NCBI GenBank assembly: GCA_964016985.1
Contig: OZ024823.1
Span: forward strand, 35,135,687-35,199,686
From: Anodontia alba
Lineage: Eukaryota > Mollusca > Bivalvia > Lucinida > Lucinidae
Direction of reading: 5' to 3'
DNA: 64,000 bases
Each line of letters starts with the position of its first letter. Positions within the stretch are counted from its first letter, which is position 1. The notes below the pieces were generated by a model. The model was not told where the DNA came from, made no database searches, and saw nothing but the letters and a program-made list of their open reading frames with translations. Positions 61,871 to 64,000 of this stretch are shown here, in pieces. The position numbers were made by a program, and so were the translations under genes.

Positions 61871-62754
61871 AAGTATAGCATTTATACCAGTGTATGTCGT
61901 TGTATAGTTATTTAAGTAGTATGATTTAAGTAAATGGTTAGCGATGGCGAAAGTGGAAATGACGTACGAAGTGGTATGCGATTTTATTTTTAGAATCATG
62001 TAATAGAGAACTGTGTGTCCATTTGAAGTCAAAGACGTTTAAGAATATAGACAAAATTACTTGAGAAGCCGACTTGTTTGATGAAGCACGGGACAGCGTA
62101 TCTTGTTGCGTAGCGAACGGGCAACGCGAGAATAGGGATAGCAAAGGGTTAACGTCGAGCCAAGTAGGTCGGGCAACAAGCAGGAAATTAAGTCCCAGAT
62201 TTTTGGGAAACATATCTAACTTATAAATGTTGGAACAATGTGGCTAGGAAAGTAGCATCAAGCGCGGATGTAGCTGATCATGAAAGGAGGTTGGTGACCG
62301 CCTCTAGTGTGGACACTAGTAATCCTCAGCCTGACACCAGTATACCAATTCCTTTGAAGCAAAACAGGAATTTTCTTTCTAAAATTCTTCTGTATGTAAC
62401 CTTCAGACAAGTTAATGTAAGTCAGAGGTTTATCAGATTGAATAATTTCAGTACTGCGAAATTATAGTTTGACAGTCATTGAATAACAACTTTCATGATT
62501 TTGACACTGACATATATGATATATGAACTGTTTTTTTTTACAGTTGTAGAATTGGTAAAATATCTCTCTATCTTTAAAATGTACGGGGAGATAGCTGTTT
62601 GGTAGTGATTGCAAGAGGTGTCCCGATGATCGATTATAATCGATCATTTGTCACTTTTACCTCTTGTGACTGATGGTCGGAAAGAATCTTCGTAGTGGGG
62701 AAAAATCTATTTTAGGAAAATATTTTCTTATATTTATTAAATCCCACACATACG
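61871..62754. other. Unassigned region with a coding-like patch
   Basis: Minus-strand frame 61938-62213 may be the 5' region of the LINE. Plus-strand frame 62240-62464 (ARKVASSADVADHERRLV, SSVDTSNPQPDTSIPIPL) has protein-like composition but no known domain. An ATCGAT-rich palindrome lies at about 62628-62647. Confidence 0.4.
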
Positions 62755-64000
62755 AAGTATGAGGGTATATACTGCTTTGAGATTGTCCGTGATTCCGTCA
62801 TTCCGTAATTCAGATTTTGTTTCCGCTCAATATCTTGCCAAGTTTGCTTATGTATTGATGTTGACCAGATCTAGGTTGGGATTGCTACACGTTAATTTCC
62901 TCGAATATACAACACAGTTATGGGCCATGGTGTATATGTCAAAAAATCATTTCCGCTCAATATCTTGTGAACGAATCGATGGAATTGGATCAAATTTTAC
63001 ATATACATAAAAGGTTGGGATTATTAGGCGTCAAATTTATTACATTTACAACAGGGTTGTGGCCCTTAATTATCGTCAGAATTTTGTTTCCGCTCAATAT
63101 CTTGTGAACAAATCGATGGAAATCGTGTAAATTTTGCATAGGCACTGACCTTTACCAGATTTAAGTTGGAATTGTTACGCGTCAGTTTTTTTTTTTTTTT
63201 TTTTTTTTCGATTTACAACAGACTAATGTTCCTTGATTATCGTCAGAATTTTGTCCGCTCAATAACTTGAGAACTAGTTGATGGATCTAGACAAAATTTT
63301 GCATCTGCTACTGATACTGAGCAGATCTAGACTTGGTTTGTTACGAGTTAGTTTTCGCCGCAAATATACATCAGTTATGGCCTTTGGTTCTTGTAAGAAT
63401 TTCCTTTCCGCTCAATTTTATGGAATTCGATCAAAGTACACATGTATTGTCCATAAAGGCTCCACATTCCTCAAAGATGGGCATTTTATTATCCAAGAAA
63501 GGTTTTATAAATTGATAGAAAGTATTAATACAATTATCAAATGTGACATTTGACAGCTTGTTAAATTTCAGTTAGTCCCTCGTTCTTGAAATGAAATGAT
63601 TTTTTATCGTATCTCTGAATTAATGATGTCAACAATACGATAAAATGTCATTTCAGTTTTGATTCAGTTCAAAATGAGAAACTAAGTGAAATTTTACAGC
63701 CTGTCAGATGCCACATATATGATCGTATTAATGTTATATATCAATTTATTAAACCTTTCTTGGATATAAAAACAAAAGAAGAAAAAAAGTTTATTTTTGA
63801 GCAATATGGAGCATTTAACCAGTTCTAGTTTGAGATTGTAACGCATCAATTTTTCTCAAATTCACAACAGAGCTATGTATTGATTATCATTAGAATTTCC
63901 TTTCTGCTCCAAATCTTGAGATCTAGTTGCTTTTGCTTATACAATGACGTTGAGCAGTTGACCAGTTCTAGGTTGAGATACAGATGTATCGTCAGAATCT
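62755..64000. repeat. Tandem array I, runs off the window
   Basis: Units of about 130-150 bp with TTTCCGCTCAATATCTTG, GAACGAATCGATGGAATTGG, TTGACCAGATCTAGGTTGGG and ATACAACACAGTTATGGCC. Decay increases to the right, and a fresh unit is visible at about 63800-64000. It begins GTATGAGGGTATATACTGC. Confidence 0.83.

Noticed and set aside
1..64000. A multi-gene novel defence, metabolic or mobile gene system
   Set aside because: Only one cellular gene and RT relics are visible. The novelty is structural (palindromes, arrays, pseudo-exons), and I see no set of linked unknown genes.

Overview
The window looks like intron-rich, AT-rich animal DNA, most likely from a mollusc and perhaps a bivalve. 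The species call is an inference. It rests on one spliced vertebrate-like gene, tRNA-headed SINEs, jockey/CR1-type LINE relics and a very dense load of hairpin-shaped MITEs and 25-170 bp tandem arrays. There is no bacterial-style gene organisation, and nearly every long open frame is repeat DNA.

One cellular gene is supported. It runs on the + strand from 24356 to 59719 in 12 GT-AG exons whose phases all agree, encoding a 395-residue leucine-rich-repeat protein of the LRRC74 type. The protein has an acidic N-terminus, about nine 28-residue ribonuclease-inhibitor-like repeats and a short basic C-terminal tail. Introns run from 0.44 to 9.3 kb and are filled with mobile DNA. The start lies about 215 bp from a SINE and inside an ACGTTG-rich palindrome relic that ends in a CRE/E-box-like sequence. 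A candidate poly(A) signal follows the stop by about 320 bp.

Upstream (1-24 kb) I see no cellular gene. It holds MITEs of several families, two large arrays (8.96-10.99 kb and 11.1-15.4 kb), and a 5'-truncated LINE inserted in the second array with a 12-bp target duplication. A second relic of the same LINE at 19.3-21.05 kb is broken by two MITEs, and a 26-bp minisatellite lies at 21.9-22.7 kb.

Inside the gene, intron 7 carries an RT-element tail. Intron 8 carries minisatellites, a 2.6 kb giant palindrome with a SINE in one arm, and a 3.1 kb foldback-like element. Intron 9 holds decaying tandem copies of half of exon 9, one of which still has an open symmetric reading frame and a donor site. 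A truncated MITE supplies most of the pyrimidine tract of the exon 9 acceptor. Downstream (59.7-64 kb) are a minus-strand LINE relic and a tandem array that runs off the window.

The most unusual things are the pseudo-exon array in intron 9, the foldback-like element, the giant palindrome, and a hairpin core shared by MITEs with unrelated ends. No multi-gene defence-type or metabolic system is visible.
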